DNA of 64,000 nt from an uncultured Chlorobiaceae bacterium (GCA_903895195.1 CAITSZ010000011.1:62001-126000); one strand, 5' to 3'; shown: positions 47,274 through 59,823, numbered from the stretch's first letter. Translations and numbers: made by a program. The notes: a model not told the origin generated them from the letters alone.

Positions 47274-48989
47274 CTACAATTCGACAATGATATGCGATTC
47301 GGTTGAATGACCGTTCAGCAGGTTTTTCAACGTGTCAATGAGCTCCATTCCGTATTTGTTGAGAAAATAAAAAATATTGATCATCCTTTCCTGAGGCATC
47401 CCTTCAGGAAAAAGTGCGGTTTCCGCTTTAATGATCTGCTCCAGCAGCTCTTCATGTTTCCGCCGGCTTGCTTTCCATGCTTTCTGTTCGATAGCTTCCA
47501 CAATTTTTGTCGATTGCACGCCTGATGCCGCTAAGAGTGGTTCAAGAGTAGGGTCGATTTTCGAAATTGCAGGCCCAAGAGTTGCAAACGATCGAAGGAT
47601 CTCTTCCTTTACCTGCGCGAACAGTGCGTCAAGCTGAGGATTTTCTGAAATACCAACCGCATTTTTCTTCACCAGCTGAAGGTCGCCGAATACTGCATGG
47701 TAAATCTGTTTGCGTGAAAATCCGGGTTTCCCGATTACCTTGAGCAGCCTGTCCATGATTTTGCTGATTTTCGGCTCAACCAGCGAAAAGCTTCCCCGGG
47801 GGATAATAAATGGCATAGAAATGCCGAAATGCTCATAATTTTTCCGGTACTGTGCCAGATAGCTTATTTCACCAGGTCCGGCGATAGATGCAAAAGTCGG
47901 CAGCACGTAATCCTGAACAATTGGCCGGAGAACAACGTTGGGGCTGAACCGTTCAGGGTGATCCTGACAAAGTTCAAGTATCTGGTTTTTTGAAAAGTGC
48001 TGTTTGTCCGGAACAATGGAAAAAGAGTCATCCGAAGTGTGCTCTATTTTTTGACGCTGTCCATGTTGATTTATATAAAAAAGATTGACCGTTCTTGGTT
48101 TTGTCTGTGCAGTATAACCGAGGCTTTCCAGACGGGAACTCTGCGAAATAACATTATATGAGGATGCTGGAGATGATGAGAGTTCCTTTAGAAAAATGCC
48201 GGCGGAAAGTCGTTTGAACTCCGGGTCCTGGCTCGAAAGGAGAATCAGCGGCTGTTCTTTGAACAGCTGCATCATGGTCTTAGCAAAGCTTAATTCAAAG
48301 GTGTTTCCCGGACAATAGTAATCTGTCAGCAGGCTTGCAATACTCTTTTTATGAGTTGAATCCGGCAGAAGCTTTATAAAATCCTCAACGGTACGTCTGA
48401 TCTCTTCACCGAAGCTGGTTGTGGCGACCATCTGGTCAGGAAGACGTTTATGGGTCTCCTCGTTGAAGTGAACAATCTGGTTTTCAGAAAAGATTGCTGT
48501 GTGGGCTGATTCAGCGTAATCATGATCTTCACCTTCAAGCCAGAATATTGGTACAAAATCATATTCCGGAAAAATCGCTTTCTGGCGTTCAGAAAAAATA
48601 ATGGCCGTAAGAGCTTTATAGATCGTGTAGACAGGTCCGGTAAAAAGTCCTAATTGCTGTCCGGTGACCACGGCCATACATCGTGGGGATTGGAGTTTTT
48701 CGATCTCCCGGAGGTGGAGCTCTGTACACCCGTAGCGAGTGTTCTGCCTTGCAAGAATCCGGGTAATGGTTTCCCGGTCAAACCTTCTTGAACCGAGCAT
48801 GCCAAGCTGCCGGTAGTAATCAGCCTCTTTTTGATAATCGAGGTGAAAGCACTCCGCAATCAATTCTGAACGTTCCGGCCCCTCTGAAGTATAGTCCCGA
48901 AACAGCTTCGAAAATCCCTTTTTTGGCGTCAGAATATGTTTGTAATCAAGAAGAAAGGTATTCACTCTATTTATTTTTGCATGTTCCAT
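47274..48989 (-). CDS. bshC: Bacillithiol synthase BshC
   Basis: Adds cysteine to glucosaminyl-malate, the last step of bacillithiol synthesis. The 571-residue protein has the family features [12 protein letters not shown] (about residue 113), [10 protein letters not shown] (about 160), and [13 protein letters not shown] (about 385), plus a long C-terminal coiled coil. bshA and bshB are not in the window. Green sulfur bacteria are reported to make a methylated form, N-methyl-bacillithiol. Its start overlaps the end of surE by 19 bases. Confidence 0.93.
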   Translation of the reverse strand: MEHAKINRVNTFLLDYKHILTPKKGFSKLFRDYTSEGPERSELIAECFHLDYQKEADYYRQLGMLGSRRFDRETITRILARQNTRYGCTELHLREIEKLQSPRCMAVVTGQQLGLFTGPVYTIYKALTAIIFSERQKAIFPEYDFVPIFWLEGEDHDYAESAHTAIFSENQIVHFNEETHKRLPDQMVATTSFGEEIRRTVEDFIKLLPDSTHKKSIASLLTDYYCPGNTFELSFAKTMMQLFKEQPLILLSSQDPEFKRLSAGIFLKELSSSPASSYNVISQSSRLESLGYTAQTKPRTVNLFYINQHGQRQKIEHTSDDSFSIVPDKQHFSKNQILELCQDHPERFSPNVVLRPIVQDYVLPTFASIAGPGEISYLAQYRKNYEHFGISMPFIIPRGSFSLVEPKISKIMDRLLKVIGKPGFSRKQIYHAVFGDLQLVKKNAVGISENPQLDALFAQVKEEILRSFATLGPAISKIDPTLEPLLAASGVQSTKIVEAIEQKAWKASRRKHEELLEQIIKAETALFPEGMPQERMINIFYFLNKYGMELIDTLKNLLNGHSTESHIIVEL

Positions 48990-49747
48990 TGTTCAAGCGC
49001 GCCTATAAATCCATGTGCTGTCAGATCGCACGAAAGCGGGGTAATAGCCACATAATTCTGTCGCACGGCAAATTCATCTTTACTGATATCCTCATCGAGC
49101 AGCTTCAGCGTGCCGCTAAGCCAGTAGTAAGGGTTGTTGAACATATCATGTCGTTCAATGGCATCTTCTTCCCAGCGCGACAGTCCCTGTTCAGTAATCA
49201 CAATCCCGCTGATCTCGGATTCCGGCACATTGGGGATATTGACTGAAAGAATGGTATCCGCAGGAAGTCCTTCGATCAGCACTTTTCTTGCGAGTTTTCG
49301 TGCAAATTTTGCGGCATAGGTAAAATCGGCATGTTCATAGGTTGTCAGAGAGAATGCAAGAGAATTGATTCCCTGAATAGATCCCTCAAGAGCTGCAGCA
49401 ACAGTGCCCGAGTATAATGTATTTGTTGCCGTGTTGCTGCCATAGTTGATGCCTGACACAATAAGGTCTGGTTTTGACGGCAGAATATGGCTCAGCGCTA
49501 CCTTGATGCAGTCGACCGGGGTTCCTGAAACGGTATAGCCGAAAAAATGATTGTTTTTCAAAAACTTTTTAATTCTCAGCGGCTCACCCAATGTCATGGC
49601 ATGGCTCATGCCGCTGTGCGGCTCTGCAGGCGCTACAACCGTAACCTGGCCTAATTTCTTCATGGCAGCCGCAAGTGCATGAATCCCTTCGCCTTCGATG
49701 CCGTCATCATTACAGACCAGTATGTGAGGTTTTTTTACGGTATTCAT
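48971..49747 (-). CDS. surE: 5'-nucleotidase SurE
   Basis: A metal-dependent nucleoside-monophosphate phosphatase. From the ATG at 49747 the 258-residue protein starts [21 protein letters not shown], with the DD metal pair; an earlier in-frame start would add 43 residues that do not match Sur[20 protein letters not shown] is the family signature. The stop lies 19 bases inside the bshC start, so translation is coupled. Confidence 0.94.
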   Translation of the reverse strand: MNTVKKPHILVCNDDGIEGEGIHALAAAMKKLGQVTVVAPAEPHSGMSHAMTLGEPLRIKKFLKNNHFFGYTVSGTPVDCIKVALSHILPSKPDLIVSGINYGSNTATNTLYSGTVAAALEGSIQGINSLAFSLTTYEHADFTYAAKFARKLARKVLIEGLPADTILSVNIPNVPESEISGIVITEQGLSRWEEDAIERHDMFNNPYYWLSGTLKLLDEDISKDEFAVRQNYVAITPLSCDLTAHGFIGALEQWNMQK

Positions 49748-49826
49748 GAGTATTGCTGTTCCCTGATCATGAGTGTGGTTCGGTTTCAGTGTTGAGGATG
49801 TGCGTGAAAATACAAAAAAGTTATGC

Positions 49827-52568
49827 TCAAAAGTTATGGCCGACGCTGAAATAAAAGATGGTATCAGAAAATCCAAGCGATGAGGTGCTCGGATTTGTTG
49901 CGTTTTTAAGAAACGCGAAAGCTTTTGAAACGGTGAACCTTGCCGGACCGATAGGCGTTTTCCATATCAGACTGGTGCCGGCACCGTGAATAAGCTGGCC
50001 GAAAGAGATTTCATCCCTGTCATCCCAGGCATTCCCGACATTGTAATGGAGTACAATCGATGTCGGAAACAGCAGATCGATCGAAGGCTTGTAGCGAAGA
50101 TGTACTCCAAATGCGGCAATATCGTTGCCTGGAAGGTCGTTTTCTTTAAGCCCGAAGAATTGCTGGCTGTAACTGGAACCTGGTCCTCCAAGGAAAAATT
50201 TTTCTGAGAGTGGCACGCTGACACTGCTGATGCCGAATAGTCCGGAGAGCTGCAGGGTTGTTTTGTTTCCAAGCGCAATATTCTCTTCGTGCCTTCCGGA
50301 CAACTGCCAAAACACATCATGAACCTTGAACGATTCCGAAGAACTTGAATATCTGAAGTTCGTATAGTTGCCGGAAGTCGGAATCAGTGGATCATCTCTC
50401 GAATCAAGAGTAAACTGTGTTCCTATCGTCATCAGGGTGCTATTTGCTGTCGACAGTGGACCTCCATTTACCTGCTCCGGATAGGAGAGAGAGTTCTGGT
50501 AGGTCATGTCCACAATAAGCCGCCCGTTTTTATTGATCCTTGTGCCAAACCCTGAGTTTATTCCATATTTCTGAATTCCATAGGTGCTCGATCCATTGGA
50601 ATGCGAATTGAAGAGCGCTTTGGAAAAGGTTATATCGCGGTTATCAAAGAGATGACTGTCATAAAAGATTCTGGATGACATGGTGAAGTGCGACGATTTT
50701 ATGCGCGGGATGTTAAACTCAACGTTTACCGAGCTGTTTCTTTTTCCTTCTATCACCCATCCACCGATTGAGCTTGTGGTCCCTCCAAAATTTTCGTTTC
50801 TGAAATCAAGAAGAAACTGCGCATTGTTTGTTTCATCATAACGCAATCCAAGCCTGAGTACAGAGGGCGGTTTTTCTTCAAGAGAGAACCTTAGCTGCGT
50901 ATTTTTTGTATCAGTTACTGTTGTAAGCGAAACGCCATTAAATGACCCGGTATCGTAAAGGTTATCGACCGACTCTTCAGCCTTTTTGGAGTTCAACGCC
51001 TCTGTCGTGTCAATTTTTATTTCACGCGTTATGGAGCTGATTCCGGTGATGTTCCTGTTCTGATGAATTTCTATACCATCCGGTTTTCCTGAAGAGACCT
51101 TTACCTGTAGTGTGCCCTCTCTGAATGAGGTGCTTTCTATCGTGACAAGACTGAACCCTTTGCTCCTGTATTTGCTTATCAGAGCCTCTAAAGCCTTTGT
51201 TCCTGATGCGTTGGTATAGAGGAGGCCGGTTACAGGCCTGAAACATGATTCTATTTCTTCCGTGGTAAGCGCATCTGTCGGCCCTCCGGTAAGGCTTATG
51301 CTGTTAATTCTTGGAAGCGGATCCAGGTGAAATGTAACTCTCTTCTTGCGGTTGTCCAGTTCAGCATAGACTCTTGTAAAGAGATCTGTCGCCAGGATGT
51401 TCTGCAGGGCTTTTACCGGCTCGGCAGCATTTCTCACTATTCCCGAAACAATGAGGTAGTGCTCCCTGAATTCAGGACTCTCATGGGAAAACTGGATTGT
51501 TTTTCTATACCGGCCTATAGCGGTGCTGCCGGGACTCTCTTTTACAAGGTTCTGTTTTATGGTTTCCGCAAGAATCTTCCCTTTTGTATAACCCTTCTCA
51601 ATGAGAGCTGTTATATCAGAAAAATCAGTAGCCTTATGGTCACTGAGATCAGGAGTTATGATCATATCTGCTTGAGCAAGCTGGGCAGGATACTGCAGTT
51701 TTGTCAGAATGGTCATGGTCTGATCAGCAGTTTTCCATGGAAGATCAAGTTCTACACCTGTTTTATACATGCTGCCATGGGTATCGACCGCTATTTTATA
51801 GCGTGCGTTGAACGTTTCGAGTTCATCGACAGGTAAGTTCGCAACAAGCCCTCCATCAACAAGCTCATATCCGTCACGTATGACCGGTTCGAAAAGAATC
51901 GGCAAGGTACTGCTTGCCCGTATTGCCTCTGAAAGAGCGCCGGAGCTGAGAGTGATCCGCTTGCCTGACACCAGATCAGTTGTTACCGCTCTGAAATTGA
52001 TTGGAAGAGAGGAAAAATCACCAGTATTTTTATAAATACCGTTCAGAGTTAGTAAATCGAGAGTTTCGGTTATCTTTTGAGCGGAATTAATCGATTTCGG
52101 CATGAGAAGTTTCAGCTTTTCGAATCTGAGTGCGATGGATGCCCGGTCACGGATTCGCTGCTGTTCAAGAAAAATATTTGATCGGGAATAATCATTCGTA
52201 AAAGACGTAATTGACTGCCAGGGAAGGCTGTGGGCAATTTCTTCAAGTTTATCAGGACTGTAACCGCAACTGTAAAGACCTCCGATAATGGCCCCTATGC
52301 TTGTCCCTGCTATAAAATCAACAGGGACTCCCTTTTCATCCAGCGCCTTGAGGACCCCTATCTGTGAAAGACCGTTGGCTCCACCGCCGGACAGGGCAAG
52401 ACCAACAGTCTTTCTTGCCGGCCTCATAAAAGGTCGCAGGGTAAAACGATGCTGTGGAAGTTCAAGGGTGTCGGGATAGATTATTGTTGCGGCATCGGCA
52501 GCTGGAGGTGCAGTCATATCCTGCAGAAAAGCGGCTATAAGTAACGCTATGTAAAAAAGTATTCTAAT
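49827..52568 (-). CDS. Patatin-like phospholipase with POTRA and outer-membrane beta-barrel
   Basis: From the ATT at 52568 this is a 913-residue protein of the PlpD (type Vd) layout. The patatin domain has [13 protein letters not shown] (oxyanion loop), GTSIGA (Ser nucleophile) and [10 protein letters not shown] (DGG Asp). POTRA-like segments follow (about 400-560), then a 16-stranded BamA-like barrel ending in Phe (FYFSVGHNF). The ATT start is chosen because AGGAG (52576-52580) is seven bases upstream and only this start gives a signal peptide ([16 protein letters not shown]). The first ATG at 52517 has no such signal. An in-frame TGA lies upstream, so no ATG, GTG or TTG alternative exists before it. 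Confidence 0.85.
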   Translation of the reverse strand: MRILFYIALLIAAFLQDMTAPPAADAATIIYPDTLELPQHRFTLRPFMRPARKTVGLALSGGGANGLSQIGVLKALDEKGVPVDFIAGTSIGAIIGGLYSCGYSPDKLEEIAHSLPWQSITSFTNDYSRSNIFLEQQRIRDRASIALRFEKLKLLMPKSINSAQKITETLDLLTLNGIYKNTGDFSSLPINFRAVTTDLVSGKRITLSSGALSEAIRASSTLPILFEPVIRDGYELVDGGLVANLPVDELETFNARYKIAVDTHGSMYKTGVELDLPWKTADQTMTILTKLQYPAQLAQADMIITPDLSDHKATDFSDITALIEKGYTKGKILAETIKQNLVKESPGSTAIGRYRKTIQFSHESPEFREHYLIVSGIVRNAAEPVKALQNILATDLFTRVYAELDNRKKRVTFHLDPLPRINSISLTGGPTDALTTEEIESCFRPVTGLLYTNASGTKALEALISKYRSKGFSLVTIESTSFREGTLQVKVSSGKPDGIEIHQNRNITGISSITREIKIDTTEALNSKKAEESVDNLYDTGSFNGVSLTTVTDTKNTQLRFSLEEKPPSVLRLGLRYDETNNAQFLLDFRNENFGGTTSSIGGWVIEGKRNSSVNVEFNIPRIKSSHFTMSSRIFYDSHLFDNRDITFSKALFNSHSNGSSTYGIQKYGINSGFGTRINKNGRLIVDMTYQNSLSYPEQVNGGPLSTANSTLMTIGTQFTLDSRDDPLIPTSGNYTNFRYSSSSESFKVHDVFWQLSGRHEENIALGNKTTLQLSGLFGISSVSVPLSEKFFLGGPGSSYSQQFFGLKENDLPGNDIAAFGVHLRYKPSIDLLFPTSIVLHYNVGNAWDDRDEISFGQLIHGAGTSLIWKTPIGPARFTVSKAFAFLKNATNPSTSSLGFSDTIFYFSVGHNF

Positions 52569-52685
52569 GGTATCGCTCCTGGTTCAAAATCCTGTGACAA
52601 GAAGCCTGTACAGGCTGTTTTTGAGTTCTCATGCGGACTTTATATCTTGAGCTTTAATGTATAACCTTTACTCCTAATTGTGAAA

Positions 52686-53525
52686 ATGGCTTGGTTTAAA
52701 CGGGTAAATCCCTCAATACGTCCGACCGACAAGCGTGATATGCCGGAAGGGTTGTGGTGGAAATGTGATGAGTGCGGAGCGATGATTCATAAAAAACAGC
52801 TTGAAGATAATTTTTTTACCTGTTCGAAGTGCGATCACCATTTCAGAATATCCCCATACAAATATTTTTCCCTTCTCTTTGATGACGGTAAGTATTCCGA
52901 ATTTGATGACCAGTTGCGGGCAGCAGATCCCCTTGGTTTTACTGATACCAAAAAATATCCAGACAGGGTCTACGATACCATCGAAAAAAAAGGTAAAACT
53001 GAAGCCTGCCGCAATGCTCACGGAATCAGCGGCGGAGAGCCCCTTGTAATTTCAGCAATGGATTTTGGCTTTATCGGTGGCTCTATGGGATCGGTCGTAG
53101 GCGAAAAAATTGCGCGCGCTGTCGACAAGTCACTTGAGCTCAATGCTCCTCTTCTGGTAATTTCGCAGTCAGGGGGAGCCCGAATGATGGAAGGCGCTTT
53201 CAGCCTCATGCAGATGGCTAAAACGGCCGCCCGTCTTACCCGTCTCAGTGAAAGAAAACTGCCATACATATCTCTTTTGACCGACCCTACTATGGGAGGC
53301 ATCAGCGCCTCCTTTGCCATGCTTGGCGATCTCAATATCAGCGAACCTAAAGCTCTTATAGGCTTTGCAGGTCCCAGGGTGATCAGAGATACTATCAAAA
53401 GGGATCTGCCCGAAGGATTTCAGCGCGCTGAATTCCTGTTTGATCATGGGTTTCTTGACCGGATCATTCATCGCAGGGATCTGAAAACCGAGCTGGTCAG
53501 TCTCCTCAGTATGCTCAAGATTTAG
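52686..53525 (+). CDS. accD: Acetyl-CoA carboxylase carboxyltransferase subunit beta
   Basis: Part of the malonyl-CoA-forming complex. About 279 residues, with the zinc ribbon [23 protein letters not shown] (four Cys) near residues 28-50. The carboxyltransferase core follows with [14 protein letters not shown] and [16 protein letters not shown]. The ATG at 52686 begins [10 protein letters not shown]; an in-frame GTG is six bases earlier. It shares a TTAG stop with thyX on the other strand. Confidence 0.95.
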   Translation: MAWFKRVNPSIRPTDKRDMPEGLWWKCDECGAMIHKKQLEDNFFTCSKCDHHFRISPYKYFSLLFDDGKYSEFDDQLRAADPLGFTDTKKYPDRVYDTIEKKGKTEACRNAHGISGGEPLVISAMDFGFIGGSMGSVVGEKIARAVDKSLELNAPLLVISQSGGARMMEGAFSLMQMAKTAARLTRLSERKLPYISLLTDPTMGGISASFAMLGDLNISEPKALIGFAGPRVIRDTIKRDLPEGFQRAEFLFDHGFLDRIIHRRDLKTELVSLLSMLKI

Positions 53526-54172
53526 AGCCAGCCGAGTGCTGCGGCAGTAACGGGGAACTGTGCCATGAATATCTTCTGGATTGCAATGGCAATTTCCCTG
53601 TGTTCCTGTTGTGTGCTTTTGTCGGTTCGAACCTCCAGATAGTGTATCCAGCTTCTTACGGATCCCTTCATATAGAGTTTTGTCCGGGTAGCAAGAGGCA
53701 GGAGCACTCTTGCACACTCTTTGGCGATTCCCTTTTCAAGAGCGCTTTTGTATTCTTCAAGCGCCAGCCCGGCAACACGCTCCTGAGCTTCGTCAAACCA
53801 GTTTTTTGTCGATTCGTCAAGATCGTCCACTGAGTTTTGCCTGTTTTTGCTGTCCTGGCTTCTTGGCTGGTAGCGTTCAATTTCCTGCACTTCCGCGTAA
53901 CGTTGAGAAAACTCCTGGAACTGAAAGCTTCTGTGCCTGAGAATCTGCGGAGAGATAGCTCTTGATGTCACAATTTCAACGCTCATATCCACCATCTCAA
54001 AAACACTCCAGTGTTTATGCTTTATACAATAGGCGAGAAGCTTTTCATAATCAGGAGTTTCCTGGTGAGGGCTCGATACTCTTGCGCAGTAGGCCATAAG
54101 CCCTTCAGGAGAGAGTGGCTGGTTTTCAACCTGGATAAGCGGAGCTGTGACGGCAATGAGACGTACCTGCAT
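53522..54172 (-). CDS. thyX: Flavin-dependent thymidylate synthase
   Basis: Makes dTMP from dUMP with methylenetetrahydrofolate and FADH2. The 216-residue protein has the ThyX signature [15 protein letters not shown] (RHR-x7-S) near residue 79, and [20 protein letters not shown] toward the C-terminus. The stop overlaps the accD stop by four bases. The enzyme replaces ThyA; none is in the window. Confidence 0.95.
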   Translation of the reverse strand: MQVRLIAVTAPLIQVENQPLSPEGLMAYCARVSSPHQETPDYEKLLAYCIKHKHWSVFEMVDMSVEIVTSRAISPQILRHRSFQFQEFSQRYAEVQEIERYQPRSQDSKNRQNSVDDLDESTKNWFDEAQERVAGLALEEYKSALEKGIAKECARVLLPLATRTKLYMKGSVRSWIHYLEVRTDKSTQQEHREIAIAIQKIFMAQFPVTAAALGWL

Positions 54173-54401
54173 GTTCCTCTATATTTTTAATCATTGATTT
54201 TTCAAAGAGTGAAATTTAATTCCATTTTGGTCAAAACCATCCTTTTTTGCTAATTGGAACCTGATTTCTTGATTTGTTGTTATCACTACGTATTTTAACT
54301 ATTTCTATCCGGAACTCGGCAATTCGGTTCTATGAGTAAAGGCAATGCATCTCCGGTCTGATTTTAAGAGAGGTTTTCAAAATTCTAACGAAAGGGCAGT
54401 T

Positions 54402-55079
54402 ATGGCAAATATTAATTTTGGTTTTGAGCATCATGCCAAAAAAATGTATTCGGGAGCTATAGAAGAGAGTATTACAAACACTCTTGTTCCCATGGTTATA
54501 GAAACGTCAGGACGTGGCGAAAGAGCTTTCGATATTTTTTCAAGGCTGTTGCGCGAACGTATTATTTTTCTTGGCAGCGGTATTGACGAGCATGTCGCAG
54601 GGCTGATTATGGCCCAGCTTATTTTTCTCGAATCAGAGGATCCTGAGCGTGATATCTATATCTACGTGAACTCCCCTGGCGGAAGTGTCTCGGCAGGACT
54701 TGGGATTTACGATACCATTCAGTATATCCGTCCTGATGTTTCCACAGTCTGTGTAGGCATGGCGGCAAGCATGGGCGCATTTCTTCTTGCAAGTGGAGCA
54801 AAGGGCAAAAGAGCCTCGCTGCCTCACTCCAGGATTATGATTCACCAGCCCTCCGGCGGTGCACATGGACAGGAAACTGATATCATTATTCAGGCGCGTG
54901 AAATCGAAAAGATCAGGCACCTGCTTGATGAACTCCTTGCACGTCATACCGGTAAGGACGTAACGCAGATCAGGGAGGATTCAGAAAGGGATCGCTGGAT
55001 GAATGCACAGGAAGCGCTCGATTATGGTCTTATTGACTCCATCTTCGAGAAACGCCCAATGCCTGAAAAGAAAGCTTAA
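54402..55079 (+). CDS. clpP: ATP-dependent Clp protease proteolytic subunit
   Basis: The serine peptidase of the Clp machine. From the ATG at 54402 it has 225 residues; a longer start at 54345 is not needed because AAAGGG lies near the later ATG. The catalytic Ser is in [14 protein letters not shown], the His in [10 protein letters not shown] and the Asp near [12 protein letters not shown]. It precedes valS by 57 bases. clpX is not adjacent. Confidence 0.96.
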   Translation: MANINFGFEHHAKKMYSGAIEESITNTLVPMVIETSGRGERAFDIFSRLLRERIIFLGSGIDEHVAGLIMAQLIFLESEDPERDIYIYVNSPGGSVSAGLGIYDTIQYIRPDVSTVCVGMAASMGAFLLASGAKGKRASLPHSRIMIHQPSGGAHGQETDIIIQAREIEKIRHLLDELLARHTGKDVTQIREDSERDRWMNAQEALDYGLIDSIFEKRPMPEKKA

Positions 55080-55136
55080 TCAGGTCAATCCGTTTATTCA
55101 CATTTTCACTTATCAGCAGTAACCGATTTTTTTATC

Positions 55137-57848
55137 ATGAGCGATCCAACGGCGTCATTCAATCTGGAAAAAACCTATAACCATCACGATGTAGAAGACC
55201 GTTGGAGAAGTTCGCACTGGGAGGCGATAGGCAGTTTCCATGCCGAAAGCTCCAGTGTTCTGGAGAGCGGCAAAACTCCATATACCGTTCTGATGCCTCC
55301 TCCCAATGTTACCGGAAGTCTTACGCTCGGTCATGTTCTGAATCACACGCTGCAGGATATTTTTATTCGTTACAATCGAATGACGGGTCATGAGTCCTTG
55401 TGGCTTCCAGGGACCGATCATGCCGGTATAGCGACCCAGACTGTGGTTGAAAGAAAACTTAAAAAAGAGGGGATAACCCGCCACGATCTCGGTCGAAAAG
55501 AGTTTCTCAGCCATGTCTGGCAGTGGAGGGACGAGTACGGCGGTCTCATACTCAAGCAGCTTCGTCGCCTCGGCATTTCATGCGACTGGCGGCGTAACCT
55601 CTTCACAATGGATGAGGGGGCTTCACAAGCTGTTGTCAATGCATTTATTACCCTCTATCGTGACGGATTGATCTACCGTGGTACCCGCATCATTAACTGG
55701 TGCCCGGTTTCACAGACGGCACTTTCCGACGAAGAGGTTATCATGAAGCCTCGTCGCGATAATCTTGTCTATGTACAGTACGCTCTTGCCCGCCATCCCG
55801 GACGATTCATCACCATTGCTACCGTCAGGCCCGAAACCATTCTCGGCGATGTGGCCATTGCTGTCAATCCCCGTGATCCCCGTTACCTTGATCTGGTCGG
55901 AGAACTTGCCATAGTGCCGGTCGCTGGAAGGCATATCCCTATCATCGCTGACGATTATGTCGATATTGACTTCGGTACCGGTGCATTGAAAATTACCCCG
56001 GCACACGATGCAAATGATTATGAAGTCGGCAAGCGCCACAATCTTCAGGCAATATCGGTTGTCGGCAAAGACGGCAGAATGACCGATGAGTACGGCTATG
56101 CCGGTATGGACCGGTTTGATGCTCGTACAAAAATTCTCACGGATCTCGAAGAGCTGGGCAACCTTGTCCGGGTCGAAGAGTATGAACACAATGTAGGGTA
56201 TTCCGAAAGGGCGGATGTCGTTGTTGAGCCATACCTTTCCGAGCAGTGGTTTGTAAAAATGTCGCCTCTGGCTGAGCGGGCGCTCGAAGTTGTCAATGAA
56301 GGCGAAATCCGCTTTCATCCCCCGCACTGGATCAACACCTACCGCCATTGGATGGGAAATATAAAGGACTGGTGCATTTCGCGTCAACTCTGGTGGGGGC
56401 ACCGTATTCCTGCCTGGTACGACACCGAGGGCAAGGTCTGGGTTGCAGCCTCTTACGAAGAGGCCTGTCATCTTGCCGGTACCGACAAGCTTGTGCAGGA
56501 CGATGATGTGCTCGATACATGGTTCTCTTCCTGGCTATGGCCGCTTACAACGCTTGGATGGACTGATACCAAAAGTGACAATGACGACTTGAGATCGTTT
56601 TATCCGACCGATACGCTGGTAACCGGACCGGACATCATTTTCTTCTGGGTGGCCAGAATGATTATGGCAGGGCTCTATTTCAAAGGAGAGGTGCCGTTCC
56701 GTGATGTTTATTTCACCAGCATTATCCGTGACATGAAAGGGCGGAAACTTTCGAAGTCCCTCGGCAATTCCCCCGATCCTATCAAGGTCATGGACACCTA
56801 TGGCACCGATGCCCTTCGATTTACCATCATTTATATTGCTCCTCTGGGACAGGATGTGCTGTTCGGGGAGGAAAAATGTGAACTCGGCCGGAATTTCGCC
56901 ACCAAAATATGGAATGCCTCACGTCTGGTCTTTATGCAGCGCGAGAAGTATTTCGCCAATCACGAAGAGTTCGCAGCAGTTTTTAAGGATTTCGATCCTC
57001 GTTCAGGTGGTTTTGATCTGGCCGGGCAGTGGCTTCTTGCGGGGTATCACGATATGCTCGACCGCTATCATACCGCTTTCACTCAGTTCAGGGTTAACGA
57101 TATTGTCCGTTTGCTCTACGACTTCTTCTGGGGTGATTACTGTGGCTGGTACCTTGAAGCGCTCAAAGTTCACCTTTCCGGAGATCTGACGCGCGAGGAA
57201 GCCCAAAAAGCTGTTTGCCTTTCTGTTCATGTTCTTGAGGGATTCCTCAAGGCATTGCATCCCGTCATGCCTTTTATCACCGACGAGATTTGGCATCAGA
57301 TTCTTCAGCGCTCTTCAGTTGAGAGTATAGCTCTTTCATCTATGCCCCTTTCCGATCCGGAGTTCCGCACTATGGATGTTCAAGGGTTCACCCTGATTCA
57401 GAAACTGATTACCGAAATTCGCAGTCTTCGCTCATTGTTCGGTGTCCCGCACAACAGCGAAGCTGAAATTCTACTCTGGCCTTCCAGCGATGTCGATCGC
57501 CGGATATTTGAATCCAATTTTGCGCTTGTAGCCGTGCTTGGCCAATGTATACCAAAGTTGATGACAGACGAAGAGAAGCCGCGCCATGCTGCCGGGTCTG
57601 TCGTTGAGGGTAATGAACTATTTGTAATGCTTGAGGGGTTAATATCGTTTGAAAAGGAGCGAGAACGACTCCAGAAAGAGATTAATAATATCTCTTCATA
57701 TGTCAGTTCGGTACGCAAAAAGCTTTCAAACTCAGGTTTTGTTGACAATGCTCCAGCTGAAGTAATTGATAAAGAGCGTGAAAAACTCAAGGAAGCTGAG
57801 GATAATCTTGCAAAACTAAACATCAATTTAACTGTACTCAAAGATTGA
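55137..57848 (+). CDS. valS: Valyl-tRNA synthetase
   Basis: Class I synthetase of 903 residues, the usual length. It has the HIGH-type motif [19 protein letters not shown] near residue 58, the editing domain in the middle ([28 protein letters not shown]), the KMSKS motif as [14 protein letters not shown] near 535, and a C-terminal coiled coil (about 835-900). Long antisense ORFs here are shadows. Confidence 0.97.
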   Translation: MSDPTASFNLEKTYNHHDVEDRWRSSHWEAIGSFHAESSSVLESGKTPYTVLMPPPNVTGSLTLGHVLNHTLQDIFIRYNRMTGHESLWLPGTDHAGIATQTVVERKLKKEGITRHDLGRKEFLSHVWQWRDEYGGLILKQLRRLGISCDWRRNLFTMDEGASQAVVNAFITLYRDGLIYRGTRIINWCPVSQTALSDEEVIMKPRRDNLVYVQYALARHPGRFITIATVRPETILGDVAIAVNPRDPRYLDLVGELAIVPVAGRHIPIIADDYVDIDFGTGALKITPAHDANDYEVGKRHNLQAISVVGKDGRMTDEYGYAGMDRFDARTKILTDLEELGNLVRVEEYEHNVGYSERADVVVEPYLSEQWFVKMSPLAERALEVVNEGEIRFHPPHWINTYRHWMGNIKDWCISRQLWWGHRIPAWYDTEGKVWVAASYEEACHLAGTDKLVQDDDVLDTWFSSWLWPLTTLGWTDTKSDNDDLRSFYPTDTLVTGPDIIFFWVARMIMAGLYFKGEVPFRDVYFTSIIRDMKGRKLSKSLGNSPDPIKVMDTYGTDALRFTIIYIAPLGQDVLFGEEKCELGRNFATKIWNASRLVFMQREKYFANHEEFAAVFKDFDPRSGGFDLAGQWLLAGYHDMLDRYHTAFTQFRVNDIVRLLYDFFWGDYCGWYLEALKVHLSGDLTREEAQKAVCLSVHVLEGFLKALHPVMPFITDEIWHQILQRSSVESIALSSMPLSDPEFRTMDVQGFTLIQKLITEIRSLRSLFGVPHNSEAEILLWPSSDVDRRIFESNFALVAVLGQCIPKLMTDEEKPRHAAGSVVEGNELFVMLEGLISFEKERERLQKEINNISSYVSSVRKKLSNSGFVDNAPAEVIDKEREKLKEAEDNLAKLNINLTVLKD

Positions 57849-58017
57849 ACATTGTTGTTTTTATATGATAATTTTATATATCTCTATGTTGAGAGAGAAT
57901 AAAAGCATCGTTTTTTTAGATTTAATCACCCTGAAATGATATTTTGTGGTTTTTTCAGTATCAAGTCAGCCACAGGACAGGTTTAAATCGCTGAAGTTCG
58001 CAAGGGAGAAGACATAC

Positions 58018-58917
58018 ATGAGGCAGCTTAAAATAAGCAAACAGATAACAAATCGCGAGAGCCTTTCTCTCGATCGTTACCTTCAGGAAATAGGAAAATA
58101 TGATTTATTGACGGCCGAAGATGAGGTCAAATTGACCAAGGCAATCAAAGAGGGTTTTGATATGCCGGTCGATACGACCGAATACAAAAGGGCTAAGCGC
58201 GCGCTTGATAAATTGATTAAAGGCAATTTACGATTTGTAGTTTCTGTCGCAAAACAGTATCAGAACCAGGGGTTAACCCTTGGCGATCTGATCAATGAAG
58301 GCAATCTCGGTCTTATCAAGGCAGCAAAGCGTTTTGATGAAACCCGTGGATTCAAGTTCATATCCTATGCGGTATGGTGGATTCGTCAGTCGATTCTCCA
58401 GGCACTGGCCGAACAGTCGAGAATTGTAAGGCTTCCCCTGAACAGGGTCGGTACTCTCAATAAGATCAGCAAGGCATACAGCCAGCTTGAGCAGGAATTT
58501 GAACGTGATCCCAATACCAGGGAACTTGCAACCCTTCTCGAGATGGATTCCCAGGATGTAGCCGATACGCTTAAAATTGCCGGAAGGCATGTTTCGGTTG
58601 ATGCACCGTTTGCTCAGGGCGACGATAACCGTCTGCTCGATGTTCTGCAGAATGACGGTCATCTCCCTGATTATGGTCTTAACCGTGACTCTTTAACGCT
58701 TGAAGTTGAGCGCTCTCTCTCTGTTCTTGCCCCGAGAGAGGCCGACGTTATAAAGTCCTACTTCGGAATCGGTATGGACAACCCTCTGACTCTTGAGGAG
58801 ATTGGAGAGAAATTCAAGCTTACCCGTGAGCGAGTCCGTCAGATCAAGGAAAAAGCAATACGCCGCTTAAGGCAGTCGGCATACAGCAAAATTCTCAAGG
58901 AGTACATCGGAAGCTGA
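58018..58917 (+). CDS. rpoD: Primary sigma factor (RpoD/SigA type)
   Basis: Directs core RNA polymerase to housekeeping promoters. The start MRQLKISKQ (ribosome-binding site AAGGGAGAA) gives 299 residues, the short type of Bacteroidetes/Chlorobi. Regions 1.2 to 4 are visible: [53 protein letters not shown] (2.4), and the 4.2 [23 protein letters not shown]. It ends with a good terminator. Confidence 0.95.
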   Translation: MRQLKISKQITNRESLSLDRYLQEIGKYDLLTAEDEVKLTKAIKEGFDMPVDTTEYKRAKRALDKLIKGNLRFVVSVAKQYQNQGLTLGDLINEGNLGLIKAAKRFDETRGFKFISYAVWWIRQSILQALAEQSRIVRLPLNRVGTLNKISKAYSQLEQEFERDPNTRELATLLEMDSQDVADTLKIAGRHVSVDAPFAQGDDNRLLDVLQNDGHLPDYGLNRDSLTLEVERSLSVLAPREADVIKSYFGIGMDNPLTLEEIGEKFKLTRERVRQIKEKAIRRLRQSAYSKILKEYIGS

Positions 58918-58959
58918 TAGATTCAGTCACTATATCCGTTTCTTTGTTTTCAAGAGTAG

Positions 58960-58996
58960 GGATTCCAGGCAGCATAGAACTGACTGGAATCCTTTT
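58960..58996 (+). terminator. Intrinsic terminator after the sigma factor gene
   Basis: GGATTCCAG (58960-58968) pairs with CTGGAATCC (58984-58992), followed by TTTTCTGTTT. The position, 40 bases past the stop, fits the sigma factor gene. The inverted repeat may also work for the convergent SAM-dependent gene. Confidence 0.65.
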
Positions 58997-59013
58997 CTGT
59001 TTGCATGGCTGCC

Positions 59014-59823
59014 TTACAAGGATTTTCTTGAGAGTTTCACCGGATATCCCTCTTTCAGCCCCAGCCTCTCTGCCGCGCTGCCGTTTCTGACAGCGATCTC
59101 TATCATGCCGCTGCTTCCCGTATAGGCAAGCAGTTGTTGATCAGGCACATTACTATAGGTGGTGACAAGCGGAATGTTGCTGCACGCTCCCGCCCTTACC
59201 ATCCACTGCTTTCCTGTATCAATGAGTGTTGAGTCCAGAGATGTGATCAGATTGCCGAAATGATCGGTATAGATGACGCTACCATCCCATGACTCTCCGT
59301 TATCACAGCTGTTGCACTCCGGCATTTGAATTGTCATGCACTCTTTCAGCTCAATGGCGTTGCCAAGTTCCTGAACTGAGCCACCGGTCGCCAGATGCGC
59401 CGCGACGGGCGAAAAAACATCACGGCCATGAAAGGTTGAACTTTGAAGAGGAAGCATGTATTGCTGCTCTGTGATGGCTACGCAGCGCGTTATCTTCCGG
59501 GTTTGAAAAATAGCAGTGAGCAGACCGTTATCCGGCGCAAGGAAGGTCTGTGTGTCGGTTTCAACAGCGATTGCCCGGCGAGATGATCCTACTCCCGGAT
59601 CGACAACAGAGAGAATAATTGATTGTTCCGGAAAAAAAGGAACCGACTTGCCCAGAAAGAAAGCGCCCTGGACAATGTTTTGCGGTGAGATTGAGTGCGT
59701 AAGATCAATAATCTGAACTGAAGGGACTCGTGAAAGAATGACTCCTTTCATCTGGCCGACATAGGTGTCATTCAGACCGAAATCCGTCATCATAACAATA
59801 CATCGCGGTGTCTCTCTATGCAT
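59014..59823 (-). CDS. SAM hydroxide adenosyltransferase (DUF62)
   Basis: A 269-residue protein of the S-adenosyl-L-methionine hydrolase / fluorinase-like family. Motifs include MTDFGLNDTYVGQMKGVI (N-terminal Asp), DLTHSISPQNIVQGAF, VDPGVGSSRRAI and FAPDNG-type LAPDNGLLT. Its members split SAM to adenosine and methionine. The role in the cell is unclear. It is eight bases past a LptF/G-type permease. Confidence 0.88.
   Translation of the reverse strand: MHRETPRCIVMMTDFGLNDTYVGQMKGVILSRVPSVQIIDLTHSISPQNIVQGAFFLGKSVPFFPEQSIILSVVDPGVGSSRRAIAVETDTQTFLAPDNGLLTAIFQTRKITRCVAITEQQYMLPLQSSTFHGRDVFSPVAAHLATGGSVQELGNAIELKECMTIQMPECNSCDNGESWDGSVIYTDHFGNLITSLDSTLIDTGKQWMVRAGACSNIPLVTTYSNVPDQQLLAYTGSSGMIEIAVRNGSAAERLGLKEGYPVKLSRKSL

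Noticed and set aside
52517-52519. ATG at 52517 as start of the patatin protein
   Set aside because: It leaves an outer-membrane barrel protein with no signal peptide and has a badly spaced ribosome-binding site; the ATT at 52568 fits better.
55710-56471. 253-codon ORF antisense to valS
   Set aside because: It lies wholly inside valS, shows no known motif and no ribosome-binding site. Its length reflects codon bias of the sense strand.
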